Assembly: GCA_023269545.1 (NCBI GenBank)
Contig: JAHFTB010000008.1
Coordinates: 34,102-98,101 of the forward strand
From: Verrucomicrobiota bacterium
GTDB taxonomy: Bacteria; Verrucomicrobiota; Verrucomicrobiia; Chthoniobacterales; Xiphinematobacteraceae
DNA: 64,000 nt
Direction: 5' to 3'
Position numbers and translations under genes: made by a program. The notes beneath the pieces are model-generated. The model did no database searches. It worked only from the letters and a program-made list of their open reading frames with translations, and was not told the origin of the DNA. Positions 33,654 to 42,887 of this stretch are shown in pieces (the first letter of the stretch is position 1; every line of letters begins with the position of its first letter).

Positions 33654-33851
33654 CTAATAATTATGAAATCGGAACTTCATTTTATTCCGCTTAGCATTGT
33701 TTTTGGCCTTACGACGAGCTTTTTGTGCCGGAGTTTCAAAGGCACGCAATCGCCTCACCTCATCCAGCACGCCATCTGCATCCAGCTTGCTTTTAAGGCG
33801 CTTTAGCGCTCGATCAATTGGTTCTCCCTTGCGAACAGTTACCTCAGCCAT
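33654..33851 (-). CDS. rpsU: Small ribosomal subunit protein bS21
   Basis: A 65-residue, very basic protein with the complete family pattern: MAEVTVRKGEPIDRALKRLK at the N-terminus, then DEVRRLRAFETPAQKARRKA. It helps in translation initiation on the 30S subunit. Located between secDF (upstream on this strand) and the SDR gene. Confidence 0.95.
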   Translation of the reverse strand: MAEVTVRKGEPIDRALKRLKSKLDADGVLDEVRRLRAFETPAQKARRKAKNNAKRNKMKFRFHNY

Positions 33852-33953
33852 AATTTCACCTACTTTCTTTTTCCCAAAAGGGAACGAGACTCTTACGAAA
33901 AGTTTGTTGGAGCGTCAACCATTCCTTCTGCTTAAAGAGAGAAAAATATTTTT

Positions 33954-36275
33954 TTAAACTATTTTAACCTCCTTATCACCAATTACTTCCATGCGAATAC
34001 TTTTCTTTTTAAAGCGGCTCCACCAGAGAACAACCGGCGCTGCAATAAATATCGATGAGTAAGTGCCCACGAGGATCCCGACGAGAATGGCAAAAGCAAA
34101 ATCCCGAAGCACTTCTCCTCCGATAAAATAAAGAGCAGCCACTGACAGCACCGTAGTCCCCCCCGTAAGAATGGTACGCCCCAAAGTTTCGTTGATACTC
34201 CGATTCATCAGCTGGTCCACGGTCCCAGGATCTCTACTTCGCAATCTCTCGCGAATACGATCAAAAACCACGATAGTATCATTAATGGAATAACCGGCAA
34301 TGGTAAGAACAGCTCCTACCATAACGAGGGAGAGTTTTCCTCCCACCAGAGAAAAGATACCCACGGTGATAATGATATCGTGCAGAAGTGCCACCACGGC
34401 TCCTAGCGCAAACGAAAATTCAAACCGCAAGGTGACGTATATTAAAATGGCTAGCATTCCCAGCGCCAAAGCAAATGTCGCTTTCCTGGCAAATTCAGCC
34501 CCGATTTGAGCACCTACCGTATCCTGTTGTACGACCTGGTATCCTCGACCGGGAAATGCTTGTGAAAGTATATTTAAAACCTTGGGCGCAGTGCCTTGCG
34601 GACTCCTCAAAATCAGTTTTTCCCCACCTCCTTGTTCCATCTGAATGGACGTCGTGCGTCCCAATCCGGCACGGTCTAATGCCTGGCGTACTTCCGAAAG
34701 AGAGACAGGCTGTTTATATTGGACCGTCGTCAGATCGCCGCCCATAAAGTCGATACCAAAATTAGCCTTACCCCGCCAGGCAAAGACAAGAGTACAGCTT
34801 ACGAGAAAGAAAAGCGAAACTGCTAAGGCCCATCTGCGTTTTCCAAGAAAATCAAACTGCCGCTTAGGAATCATATCGCACATCCGCAGCTGCTTGAGCC
34901 CTCCTTTATCTCCCATCCAACGGAAAACCGTACGGGTGCAAATCAGCGCCGAAAACATGGATGCCACAATCCCCAAAGTCAGAGTGACTGCAAATCCTCG
35001 CACGGGTCCTGTTGCTTGCCAAAACAGAATGATCGCCATGATCAGTGTGGTCACATTCGCATCAAAAATCGCACTGAATGCCTTGTCATAGGCACCGTTT
35101 AAAGCGGCTCCCAAGGACTTACCAGCAGCCAATTCCTCTCGCAGACGTTCGTAAATGAGGACACTGGCATCCACAGCCATCCCAATAGTCAGAATGATGC
35201 CCGCAATTCCCGGTAAAGTAAGTGTGAAATGGAACATGGCCATCATCCCTAATAGAAGAAGGATGTTGACCATCAGGCCGAGGAGAGCAATCACCCCCGC
35301 TAACCGGTAATAGACGGCAGCAAATATCATCACCAAAGTTAATCCGGTTAAACCCGCCACAAATCCCTGGTGCACAGAGTCTCGCCCGAGAGTCGCAGAG
35401 ACACTTCGGGTCTCTTCGATTTCTACTGGAACTCGCAGGGGATTCTGAAGGATACTCGCCAAGTCCCGAGCTTGCTTTTCCGTAAAATTACCCGTGATTT
35501 GTGCCATCCCCCCGAAGTGACGCGTCTTCAAAATGGGAGCGGATTGAATTTCCCCATCCAAAAGAATAGCCAAAGGCTGCTCAAAATGTGCCTCAGCTAA
35601 TTCGTCGAATAATCGTGCTCCTTCGCTGTTGAGCCGGAGACTGACGCCGTAGCCCTGTTGATCAAAGTACGCATAAGCGGAAGCCACATGATCACCGGAA
35701 ATTTCCGGCCGTTTCTTCACCAGGTACTTCGCCTCGTGGGAACGCCCTTCCAAATCCTTAAACGTCTCTTTTTTAATGACATAATCAGGAGGAAGAATTT
35801 CATCACCCGCTTCAATCAGGGGAATCAACCGCATACTATTCGGATGAACCGAAGCAAATTCCAGTTTCGCCACCCGGCGCAGCTGCGCTTTGGTCTCCTC
35901 CAGCCGTTGAGTATCCAACCCCGGAATTTGAACCAGAATGCGATCCGTTCCCTGGGGAGTGATCATGGGTTCACTTACCCCGAATAAATCCACCCGGTGG
36001 CGGATGACTTCCACAGCTTGACTCAGCATGTCCGGCGTTATTTTTTCACCAGGTGCATGTATGAGACGGATTAAAAACGAACTTCCTCCCCTTAAATCCA
36101 GTCCCAGAGGAATTTTTACGGCAGGCGGCCAAATCTGCTGAAAGCAAAAACCCACCAAAAGCAGAGTAAGAACCGTCCCCAGGATGCGTTTTCGGGCCAA
36201 GAGATCCGTGGTAAAATACGCACCGAAAAAGCCTAAAATGATGATTCCAAAAACAAACGTCAAAATAGAGGACAT
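33954..36275 (-). CDS. secDF: Protein translocase SecDF (fused)
   Basis: A 773-residue fusion of SecD and SecF, driving late steps of Sec-dependent export with the proton gradient. The N-terminal half has the SecD pattern: LGLDLRGGSSFLIRL, the large periplasmic P1 domain (about 60-290), AVDASVLIYERLREEL and GSVRGFAVTLTLG-like membrane helices. The second half has NFGIDFMGGDLTTVQ and the SecF helices with GYSINDTIVVFDRIRE, ending in a basic tail. Fusion of the two is known in Firmicutes, Chlamydiae and other PVC members. It forms a pair with yajC, 30 bases upstream. Confidence 0.95.
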   Translation of the reverse strand: MSSILTFVFGIIILGFFGAYFTTDLLARKRILGTVLTLLLVGFCFQQIWPPAVKIPLGLDLRGGSSFLIRLIHAPGEKITPDMLSQAVEVIRHRVDLFGVSEPMITPQGTDRILVQIPGLDTQRLEETKAQLRRVAKLEFASVHPNSMRLIPLIEAGDEILPPDYVIKKETFKDLEGRSHEAKYLVKKRPEISGDHVASAYAYFDQQGYGVSLRLNSEGARLFDELAEAHFEQPLAILLDGEIQSAPILKTRHFGGMAQITGNFTEKQARDLASILQNPLRVPVEIEETRSVSATLGRDSVHQGFVAGLTGLTLVMIFAAVYYRLAGVIALLGLMVNILLLLGMMAMFHFTLTLPGIAGIILTIGMAVDASVLIYERLREELAAGKSLGAALNGAYDKAFSAIFDANVTTLIMAIILFWQATGPVRGFAVTLTLGIVASMFSALICTRTVFRWMGDKGGLKQLRMCDMIPKRQFDFLGKRRWALAVSLFFLVSCTLVFAWRGKANFGIDFMGGDLTTVQYKQPVSLSEVRQALDRAGLGRTTSIQMEQGGGEKLILRSPQGTAPKVLNILSQAFPGRGYQVVQQDTVGAQIGAEFARKATFALALGMLAILIYVTLRFEFSFALGAVVALLHDIIITVGIFSLVGGKLSLVMVGAVLTIAGYSINDTIVVFDRIRERLRSRDPGTVDQLMNRSINETLGRTILTGGTTVLSVAALYFIGGEVLRDFAFAILVGILVGTYSSIFIAAPVVLWWSRFKKKSIRMEVIGDKEVKIV

Positions 36276-36305
36276 GAGAGTCTCGCTGAGAAGGGACCCG
36301 CTGAA

Positions 36306-36650
36306 TTAACTCGCCGGAGTTTCAGCAGCAGCTTTTTCGACCATGGTGATGCTGGCTTTATCAAATTCAATCTTCACATTGTCAGCCACTTTGAGAACAA
36401 TGGTTTTTTCTTTTACATTGGAAATCAGGCCGTGAATCCCTGAACTCGTGATTACCTTGTCTCCGGTCTTGAGATTTTTCAGTAACCGCTGGTGTTCCTT
36501 TTGCCTTTTCTGCTGAGGCCGTATCATTAGAAAATAAAAGATGAAGATAATAAAGCCAAAGAGAACCACCTGATTCAGCATATTGAGTGTCGGAGTGGAG
36601 CCACCTGAGGGTGTGGCCGCTGCTTGAGCAATAATGAATGGAAATATCAT
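36306..36650 (-). CDS. yajC: Sec translocon accessory protein YajC
   Basis: A 114-residue protein with one N-terminal membrane helix (LNMLNQVVLFGFIIFIFYFLM) followed at once by the family motif IRPQQKRQKEHQRLLKNLKTGDKVI and the GIHGLISNVKEKTIVLKVADNVKIEFDKASI beta domain. It associates with SecDF. The neighbouring secDF on the same strand confirms the call. Confidence 0.95.
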   Translation of the reverse strand: MIFPFIIAQAAATPSGGSTPTLNMLNQVVLFGFIIFIFYFLMIRPQQKRQKEHQRLLKNLKTGDKVITSSGIHGLISNVKEKTIVLKVADNVKIEFDKASITMVEKAAAETPAS

Positions 36651-37090
36651 AGGTGCGGAGTGATGAGCCCGTTAGATTAGCGATCCCTTCGCCCAATGCA
36701 ACAGTCATAGTTGTAAGTTCGCAACTGCTTATTTCCGGAAATTTCATCCGTAACTCCTTGCCGTACAGATGGAAGATCCTGGGTAGTGTTCCCATTTCAC
36801 AAGACTGAAAATGAGAACTGACGATGGATAGAGGGTGTTCGGAATACGTGTTTTTCAGTTTGTCCCATGTCAGTGGGCCATATCCCCAGAAAATGTCGCC
36901 AAAGCAGGAGGGGGAGCGTTGCCAGGATTTTTCGAGCCAGGCAAGGCGCCAAAACCAGGTCTTTCAGTGCGGGTATCTCCCCGAACATCATAGGGAGATC
37001 ATACGGTTCCTCGTTACGCACGAACTACGAATATAAATCCATAGATTATTTTTATGGAATTAATAGATTATAATTTATATTTAATAATCA
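36651..37090. other. Intergenic region, nothing recognised
   Basis: 440 bases between yajC and the unknown gene at 37091. The left two thirds have near-average composition; the last 70 bases are very AT-rich and probably carry the promoter of the 37091 gene. Small frames on the minus strand (36797-37021) give no recognisable protein. No tRNA-like cloverleaf was found. Confidence 0.35.
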
Positions 37091-38119
37091 ATGTCCTATT
37101 CTTATAATATTACATCCAATTATCTTGGGGCTTACATTATAACCGCAGATCTCTCCACAGTGGATTTAACACCCAACAATCCACCGACTAAAGATACAAA
37201 ACCTCTACCGAATTCAACCTCTAAATTAGGCGCAAAACTTACCGCCATGGTTGCAGGGAATCAGCCTACAAAAACTTATTTACCCATCACTCCGATGGGA
37301 TCCATAAAAGATAGTAACGATAATTATTATGTCACTTCGGATGAGAATAAGAAGATAGACGAATACTTGGATGCTTTAAATTTCCCCTACTATAACTATT
37401 CAAGAAAGCAGATTAAAAGCTCCATGGAAGAGCAGCTCAATACCACCAAAAAGCATGCCAGGGACATTTTAGGAAAACCACTTGGGCCCACTAGTGATCA
37501 TACCATTAAAGAGCTGGCTGATAATTACCAGAGTTTTCGCTATGGCGATTACGCGAAATTTATTAACTTCCAGAATGTGATTACCGATAACTCCTACCTT
37601 AACCCGAAAGAAACAGCGGCACTTTCCAATATACAACCACCCACTGAGTTCCCGTTCACCAATGACCACTATCACACAGCTCTTACGATTTTAAAAAACA
37701 TGGTAAGTATTATCGATGTAAAAACCGATCATCATCTGTCGAAAGATGATATCCATCATTTGTGGGTGCAGGTTCAAAATAATTTAAAATATGACATCCG
37801 CGAACTACGTACGTTTGATAGATCCTACATCGGGAATACCCACTACGCAGCACTCAAAAAGGGATTTGCTTTATTACCACAAGATTACAAACTCATGTTA
37901 TCCGAATACGACTTGTCTGATGGAGAAAAGACCTCGATAGAAAAATATGCCCACGAACAGGGTATCCCCAAGGACATCATATTTAGGTTAGTGGTTGTGG
38001 AAAATGCGAAAACCGGAGGACACATGTCTGATCAGGACATTAAAAAGTTGTCCGTGCAGAAGATAGCCGACATCAACGAGGCTTATTCCAAAAGCTATTG
38101 TCATCAGGAGAATCGCTGA
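37091..38119 (+). CDS. Unknown protein, effector-like
   Basis: A 342-residue protein I do not recognise. The first 40 residues are rich in Ser, Thr, Asn and Tyr (MSYSYNITSNYLGAYIITAD), with no signal peptide or membrane helix. The middle and end are mixed-charge and helical, with many His/Lys/Asp clusters such as DVKTDHHLSKDDIHHLW and HMSDQDIKKLS, an internally similar pair (LSKDDIHHL and MSDQDIKKL) that suggests a weak repeat. The gene is AT-rich, stands alone and follows a very AT-rich promoter. Composition and isolation resemble secreted effector genes; this is inference only. Confidence 0.55.
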   Translation: MSYSYNITSNYLGAYIITADLSTVDLTPNNPPTKDTKPLPNSTSKLGAKLTAMVAGNQPTKTYLPITPMGSIKDSNDNYYVTSDENKKIDEYLDALNFPYYNYSRKQIKSSMEEQLNTTKKHARDILGKPLGPTSDHTIKELADNYQSFRYGDYAKFINFQNVITDNSYLNPKETAALSNIQPPTEFPFTNDHYHTALTILKNMVSIIDVKTDHHLSKDDIHHLWVQVQNNLKYDIRELRTFDRSYIGNTHYAALKKGFALLPQDYKLMLSEYDLSDGEKTSIEKYAHEQGIPKDIIFRLVVVENAKTGGHMSDQDIKKLSVQKIADINEAYSKSYCHQENR

Positions 38120-38274
38120 TCCGAACCTGCCGCGCCAGATTTTACGTTTTGGGCCCAGAGGATTAAAACGGCCATTTCCGGGTCAACAGTATAGTGGCTA
38201 GGATATCTGGTGCGGCAAAGGCACACTTCTTCATTCTTCGCTGGGCCTCACCCTCCTTTGGGAGAAGCACCCTT

Positions 38275-39132
38275 TTAAAAGCGTTGTTTGAGCCAGTCCA
38301 ACAGTGTTTTTTCCACCTCCAACTGATCTTGATCAAAGAGCAGTCGATGATAGCTATTAGGAAAGATTTCCAATGTTTTATCCGTGGAACCCACCCGGTC
38401 GAACCACTGAAGCAACTGATCGGTTTGTATGAATTCATCATCACCCGCCCCTAAAACCAAAACGGGATGCCGAATACGCTCCGCCGCTCCGTTTGCAGAA
38501 GCTATAAGATCCCCCATACTATTCATAAAAGAAACGGTAAACCTTTTGATCAAATAGGGAGCGTTTTCAAAAGAACGCTGTTTGTCGCGATCATGACTCA
38601 AATGCAGCGTGTTTTTCTCTTGATGACTGACGAACCATTGCGGAAGGACCACCAGGGAAGGAAAGTATTTGGCAATCAGATTCACTACTCTCCGTACCAC
38701 AGGCAAAGTCGGTCGAGCCAGTTCTACTACCGGAACCGCCAATATGGCCCCCGCTATAGGGAAGGGGGGTGGTTCGGTGGTCAAAAGACGAATCAGTAGC
38801 AGCGACCCCATACTTTCTCCGTAAAAAAATAGAGGCACTCCAGGGTGCTCACGTTGCACCTCCGCGACAACGGCACCCACGTCGGAAAGCAATTGCCCGA
38901 TATTTAATTCGCTTCCGCGCCGACTGATCACCGGATCCAATCCCTGACCTCGCAAATTCGGAGCATACACAGCAATCCTTTCTTTAGTGAGAAGTTCACC
39001 CAAGGGGGCAAAATCCGAAGCTGCCGCCCCCATCCCGTGGATCGCCACCATGGTCGCCCGGACTTTTTCCGTCAACGGAATCCAAGTTTGCCAGGAAAAT
39101 CTCTCACCATCCGGGGTGGAAAAATGGGTCAT
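38275..39132 (-). CDS. Alpha/beta hydrolase (monoacylglycerol lipase / lysophospholipase-like)
   Basis: A 285-residue serine hydrolase. The oxyanion-hole region is AIHGMGAAASDFAPL. The nucleophile elbow is GESMGS with the Ser near residue 108. Near the C-terminus lie the acid GAGDDEFI and the histidine NSYHRLLFD. The cap region is hydrophobic. The closest family is the Hydrolase_4 (PldB-like) group, acting on acylglycerols or lysophospholipids; the actual substrate is unknown. No signal peptide. Confidence 0.82.
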   Translation of the reverse strand: MTHFSTPDGERFSWQTWIPLTEKVRATMVAIHGMGAAASDFAPLGELLTKERIAVYAPNLRGQGLDPVISRRGSELNIGQLLSDVGAVVAEVQREHPGVPLFFYGESMGSLLLIRLLTTEPPPFPIAGAILAVPVVELARPTLPVVRRVVNLIAKYFPSLVVLPQWFVSHQEKNTLHLSHDRDKQRSFENAPYLIKRFTVSFMNSMGDLIASANGAAERIRHPVLVLGAGDDEFIQTDQLLQWFDRVGSTDKTLEIFPNSYHRLLFDQDQLEVEKTLLDWLKQRF

Positions 39133-39422
39133 TTCAATTCACTCAAAAGGGGCCTTTTATTGTCTATCGGAGGAATCCGGAGAGCTCAATACTGAAGTAT
39201 GAGGAATGGGAATAGATTGTGAATAACTTGTGAACGAGTGCGAATTTCCTGGGAAAACTGGAGCAGTGTAACCACTTTTAAACAATTGGGATTGGAATAT
39301 TTACAACATATTCACAACCTTCTTTCGCCGTGGAACACTCTTATTTTCTATGAGGAACACGTTTCCAAAAACTTACTCACATTGTTATGATGAATAAGAA
39401 AAGAGGGCTGATTGAATTTTTA
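39133..39422. other. AT-rich spacer with DnaA-box-like motifs
   Basis: 290 bases between two minus-strand genes. It contains TGTGAATAA (39218-39226), the complement of the TTATNCACA consensus; a second copy lies at 39433-39441 over the end of the next gene, with near-matches at about 39308 and 39423. No coding feature. Confidence 0.35.
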
Positions 39423-40682
39423 TTATTCACGTTGTGAATAACTACCCAAGGTGGGTAACTTTTCTTTCGCACCCGACAAAAGGTAACGGTAGGAAGACGC
39501 CAGTTGTACACTTTCTCTTCCAAAGTTATTTCGAACATTTCCGGCTCCGCGGCGGCCCAGTTGATGGTAAAGATCCGCATCTTCCGCGAGCAAAATCATA
39601 GCCCTCGCCAGCTCTGCAGGTTGACGCTCTTCTACCAAAATGCCATCCACGCCGTTCTTCATGGCTTCCGGAATTCCGCCGTGACGAGTGGCAATGCAGG
39701 GGATTCCGGAGGCCAATGCCTCTAAAAGAGCATTGGGAATTCCTTCGGTATCTCCGTCGGCTGTAGATTCACTCGGATGAAGGAAAATGGAGTGGTTAGC
39801 CAAGAGATGTTGCAATGCCTCTTGGTTTTGAAATCCGACGAATCGAACTCGAGAAGAAATATTTAATTGGCGAGCGAGCTCTTCCAGCTCTTCTTTCATA
39901 GGGCCCTCTCCGGCGATAGTGAGGGAACCGGAATATTTTTGAACGAAAAGCGCGAAGGCCTGGAGGGTAGTTCGGAGGCCTTTTTTGGGAATGAGGCGGC
40001 TAGCTTGCAGAATTTTCCATTGACCGTCTCTCGGAGGAGAATGGAGGTAAAATGGAAGATCCGGTAAAACCGTACGCTGCAGACAAATTTTTCCCGCCGG
40101 ACACCCTAAGGATTTTAGCTTTTCAGCTAAATCCAGAGAACGACAGGTCAGAAGAGCTGCCCTCTCGAATAATTCGGATAAAGCCCTTCTATAAGGAGAG
40201 GAAATCATAATTCCCGCTACATCTGCGCCGTGGAAAGATACCACTACCGGGATCGGGCATAGCTGAAGGATGGGAAGGAGATGGATAGCTACCGTACCGA
40301 AAAAAATATGAAGAATTGAGGCCTGCTGATTTTTGAGCAATCTGATGAGTTGCCGAGTTTCTTTCTGCGAAATTTGCCAAGGCCCTCTCTTGAGAGAACG
40401 TTCCTGAAAACGCGCCCACCATCGCCAACGCGACTTCTTCAATCGAACCAATGGTTCGAAGGGAAATGAATCCCAATTCTCTACCTTCTGCGTCACTACC
40501 AAGCGTGAAAAATAGTCCAAGGCCAAAATTTGACGGTGGATGTGATGCATCTCCGGTCTTAAATAAGTGGCGCAGAAAAAAACAATCAGAGGTTTTTCAC
40601 CATGTGATTCCAAAGAAAATGATGCCTTTGGGGATGGATGGATCATGGGGGTCTTTAGTGGTATTTGCCGACCCGTTACCAT
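39423..40682 (-). CDS. Glycosyltransferase, GT4 family
   Basis: A 419-residue GT-B protein. The N-terminal domain begins with the strand PLIVFFCATYLRPE and includes HIFFGTVAIHLLPIL and VSFHGADVAG. The C-terminal domain shows ILQASRLIPKKGLRTTLQAF, LTIAGEGPMKEELEELA and the donor-binding segment FLHPSESTADGDTEGIPNALLEALASGIPCIATRHGGIPE with the E-x7-E motif. This is the pattern of colanic-acid-type GT4 enzymes. The frame starts at 40682 and overlaps the upstream small secreted protein by 86 bases; ATG 40646 would reduce the overlap to 50 bases. Confidence 0.87.
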   Translation of the reverse strand: MVTGRQIPLKTPMIHPSPKASFSLESHGEKPLIVFFCATYLRPEMHHIHRQILALDYFSRLVVTQKVENWDSFPFEPLVRLKKSRWRWWARFQERSLKRGPWQISQKETRQLIRLLKNQQASILHIFFGTVAIHLLPILQLCPIPVVVSFHGADVAGIMISSPYRRALSELFERAALLTCRSLDLAEKLKSLGCPAGKICLQRTVLPDLPFYLHSPPRDGQWKILQASRLIPKKGLRTTLQAFALFVQKYSGSLTIAGEGPMKEELEELARQLNISSRVRFVGFQNQEALQHLLANHSIFLHPSESTADGDTEGIPNALLEALASGIPCIATRHGGIPEAMKNGVDGILVEERQPAELARAMILLAEDADLYHQLGRRGAGNVRNNFGRESVQLASSYRYLLSGAKEKLPTLGSYSQRE

Positions 40683-40908
40683 ATTCTGGTGGAGCGAATG
40701 GATTGATAAGTTCCCACGGTTTTTTTAGACGGAAGAGTTGAGGAACGACTCCTATAAGGGCAGGTCGCTGCTCAGGACGAGGAATACCACGGGGTGGAGG
40801 AGGAGATTCTATAGGAATAGGACTCGCACCAGGAGCGACAAACTGTGCCGAAACCGAACTCATTCCCATTAACCCTGCTATTATTATGAGTGTGACGACA
40901 CGTTTCAT
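40597..40908 (-). CDS. Small secreted Pro-rich protein, unknown
   Basis: A 103-residue protein with a good signal peptide (MKRVVTLIIIAGLMGMSSV then SAQ) and a mature part rich in Pro, Ile and Gly (PIPIESPPPPRGIPRPEQRP). A short aromatic segment follows (PWELINPFAPPEYGNG). No family is recognised. The 3' end overlaps the 5' end of the glycosyltransferase gene, so translational coupling is possible. Confidence 0.55.
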   Translation of the reverse strand: MKRVVTLIIIAGLMGMSSVSAQFVAPGASPIPIESPPPPRGIPRPEQRPALIGVVPQLFRLKKPWELINPFAPPEYGNGSANTTKDPHDPSIPKGIIFFGITW

Positions 40909-40989
40909 AAGTTCCCTTACTAATTATAAACTAACCTTTTGTTATAAGCAAGTAGGAATAGAATCCTGTGATATGAAATATTAATTGAT

Positions 40990-41050
40990 CGGGACTTACG
41001 TAAAAACAGGGAAAAACAAAAGAGTGATTCGTGGAATCTACGTAAGTCCT
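40990..41050 (+). repeat. Family B inverted-repeat element, copy B4
   Basis: GGGACTTACGTA at the left and TACGTAAGTCCT at the right are inverted repeats. The left inner part AAAACAGGGAAAA matches B1/B2 (complement strand). Length 61 bases, as in B1. Confidence 0.65.
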
Positions 41051-41112
41051 ATCAGGATGAAATACTAAATTTTAGTTTATGAAATAAACATTCCCATGAA
41101 CGAAAATATGAG

Positions 41113-41745
41113 ATGCCAACAACAACAACGACAGGGATAGCTTCGAAGCCACCTCCGATAGATTCGCCGACGACAAGTGGAAAAATAAATAGTTCAAACG
41201 ACTTGTATTTATCTGGTAACGCAGCTTACAAGAATTCTTCCGGAATTCGCCACTGCGGTTTTCCACCAACCAGTGCAAATTCACATCAGGGTTTAGGCTT
41301 CGCATTTCCTATGTCCAAGCAGTACATTTGTACCCGAGGGGACGATCTCTCCGAAGAGAGTGATTCCTTGTCAAGTTCCAATAGAAGGTTGGAAGAGCCC
41401 AAAGAATCAAAAAAATCCAATAAGATAGCAGGACCAAAGAGCGCGGCAATCCAGAAGGGGGTAATTTGCGAGCCGAGAAAGGACATTAAGAAGGTCAGAT
41501 TCTCCACCGAAACAAAATTGGACGATAGCGGTGATACTGCTCCCATAAAGAAAAATTTACCCAAGGAAGATTCAAAGCCCGAGAGAAGTTACAGGCGTCT
41601 GTGGGCAGCCATCAGTTGTTTCTCACTGGTGGGAGGCATCATTGGTTTAGTGATGTTCCCATTTTGTGTTATTAATATGATCTGGAGTGGGATATGTGAT
41701 GTGTTGAGGGCGGCGGTTGGTTGCTTCCGAAAAGCTGCTGAATAG
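41113..41745 (+). CDS. Unknown protein with one C-terminal membrane helix, effector-like
   Basis: A 210-residue protein with a Thr-, Ser-, Pro-rich, disordered first 160 residues (MPTTTTTGIASKPPP), many Ser/Lys/Glu, and a single hydrophobic stretch at about 164-191 (WAAISCFSLVGGIIGLVMFP) before a short Cys/Arg tail. No signal peptide. Residues 127-130 (KVRF, in KKVRFS) fit the RVxF docking motif used by eukaryotic protein phosphatase 1 partners; short motifs like this also occur by chance. A tail-anchored or inclusion-type membrane effector is one possible reading. The family is unknown. Confidence 0.5.
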   Translation: MPTTTTTGIASKPPPIDSPTTSGKINSSNDLYLSGNAAYKNSSGIRHCGFPPTSANSHQGLGFAFPMSKQYICTRGDDLSEESDSLSSSNRRLEEPKESKKSNKIAGPKSAAIQKGVICEPRKDIKKVRFSTETKLDDSGDTAPIKKNLPKEDSKPERSYRRLWAAISCFSLVGGIIGLVMFPFCVINMIWSGICDVLRAAVGCFRKAAE

Positions 41746-41844
41746 CTGCTGAAAAGCGAGCGAAAAAAGTAGTGAATTTTAGGTCGGGTCACTCCAACAA
41801 ATGACATGCTTCCTTTTCATTCGAAATCGTTCTAAAAATGCGGA

Positions 41845-42816
41845 GTGAATTACTTGGATCGTGCCAGACGAGTCATTTCTATCGAAATGGAGGAAGCTCT
41901 TGGAGTGGCTCGGCGGCTGGATGAAAATTTTCTTCGGGCAATCGATTTCATCCAAGCTGCTCTTGCTCGAAAAGGGAAAGTAGTAGTGCTGGGAGTGGGG
42001 AAGTCGGGTCACATCGGAGAAAAGATTGCCGCCACCCTCACCAGTACGGGCACCACCGCGGTGGTGCTCAATTCCCTCAATGCTTTGCATGGTGACCTGG
42101 GACTCGTTTCCGACGGGGATGTGGTTTTGGCTTTCAGCTATAGCGGTGAAACCGAAGAACTCATGAACGTACTTCCTGCTCTTCTTCGTTTTGATATCCA
42201 GCTCGTCGCTGTGACGGGGGGGCTGCGATCCACCCTGGCTAAAGCCAGCTCCGCCGTGCTAGACGTGAGCGTCTCGCAGGAGGCTTGTCCCCTGAACCTA
42301 GCGCCCACTTCGAGTACCACAGCCATGTTGGCGCTAGGCGATGCCCTTGCGATGGTCCTTTTGGAAGCAAGTGGATTTAGCACAGCGGATTTTGCAAGGT
42401 TTCATCCCGGCGGGCGGCTCGGCCGTACGCTGCTTCTTAAGGTGAAGGACATCATGCGTCTGCGCGACCAAATAGCGTTGCTTCCTCCGACGGCTTCCGT
42501 CATGGAAGTCATCCGGCAGATGACTTCCATGCGATGCGGATGCGCTACCATCGTGGATCCCTCTGGCAAATTGATGGGAATTTTTACCCATGGGGATTTT
42601 GCCAGGCACTTTCCCCAATGCCCGGACATTGGCAAACGCCCTGTGCAGGAGTTCATGACATTCCACCCGGTAACAATTTATGGCGATAAACTTGCGGCCG
42701 AAGTTCTGCATGTGCTAAAAGCACATCGGATTGATGATCTGGTGGTCGTGGATACTGACGATTACCCCATAGGATTGATCGACTCTCAAGATCTGACCCG
42801 GCTTAAGATGCTCTAA
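41845..42816 (+). CDS. kdsD: Arabinose-5-phosphate isomerase (KdsD/KpsF/GutQ family)
   Basis: Interconverts ribulose 5-phosphate and arabinose 5-phosphate, the first step of Kdo synthesis for lipopolysaccharide. The SIS domain (about 30-180) has VVVLGVGKSGHIGEKIAATL, the ALHGDLGLVSDGDVVLAFSYSGET region and APTSSTTAMLALGDALA. It is followed by two CBS domains (about 200-323) starting DIMRLRDQIALLPP. Length 323 is normal. Start GTG at 41845 in the context CGGAGTGAA, the same start context as the DegT gene at 61374. Confidence 0.93.
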   Translation: MNYLDRARRVISIEMEEALGVARRLDENFLRAIDFIQAALARKGKVVVLGVGKSGHIGEKIAATLTSTGTTAVVLNSLNALHGDLGLVSDGDVVLAFSYSGETEELMNVLPALLRFDIQLVAVTGGLRSTLAKASSAVLDVSVSQEACPLNLAPTSSTTAMLALGDALAMVLLEASGFSTADFARFHPGGRLGRTLLLKVKDIMRLRDQIALLPPTASVMEVIRQMTSMRCGCATIVDPSGKLMGIFTHGDFARHFPQCPDIGKRPVQEFMTFHPVTIYGDKLAAEVLHVLKAHRIDDLVVVDTDDYPIGLIDSQDLTRLKML

Positions 42817-42887
42817 TTTAGAACCCTACCTGGATGGGAGCCCATTAAACCCAGAGAACTTCAATTCCACGAATTACCCACTAAAAC

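Noticed and set aside
36382..37021. Minus-strand frames of 137 and 74 codons around and upstream of yajC
   Set aside because: The first overlaps yajC out of frame, the second matches nothing I know. I looked for a tgt-like remnant, often next to yajC, and did not find it.
39133..39441. Chromosomal replication origin
   Set aside because: Only two exact DnaA boxes and no associated replication genes; reported as a low-interest finding instead.
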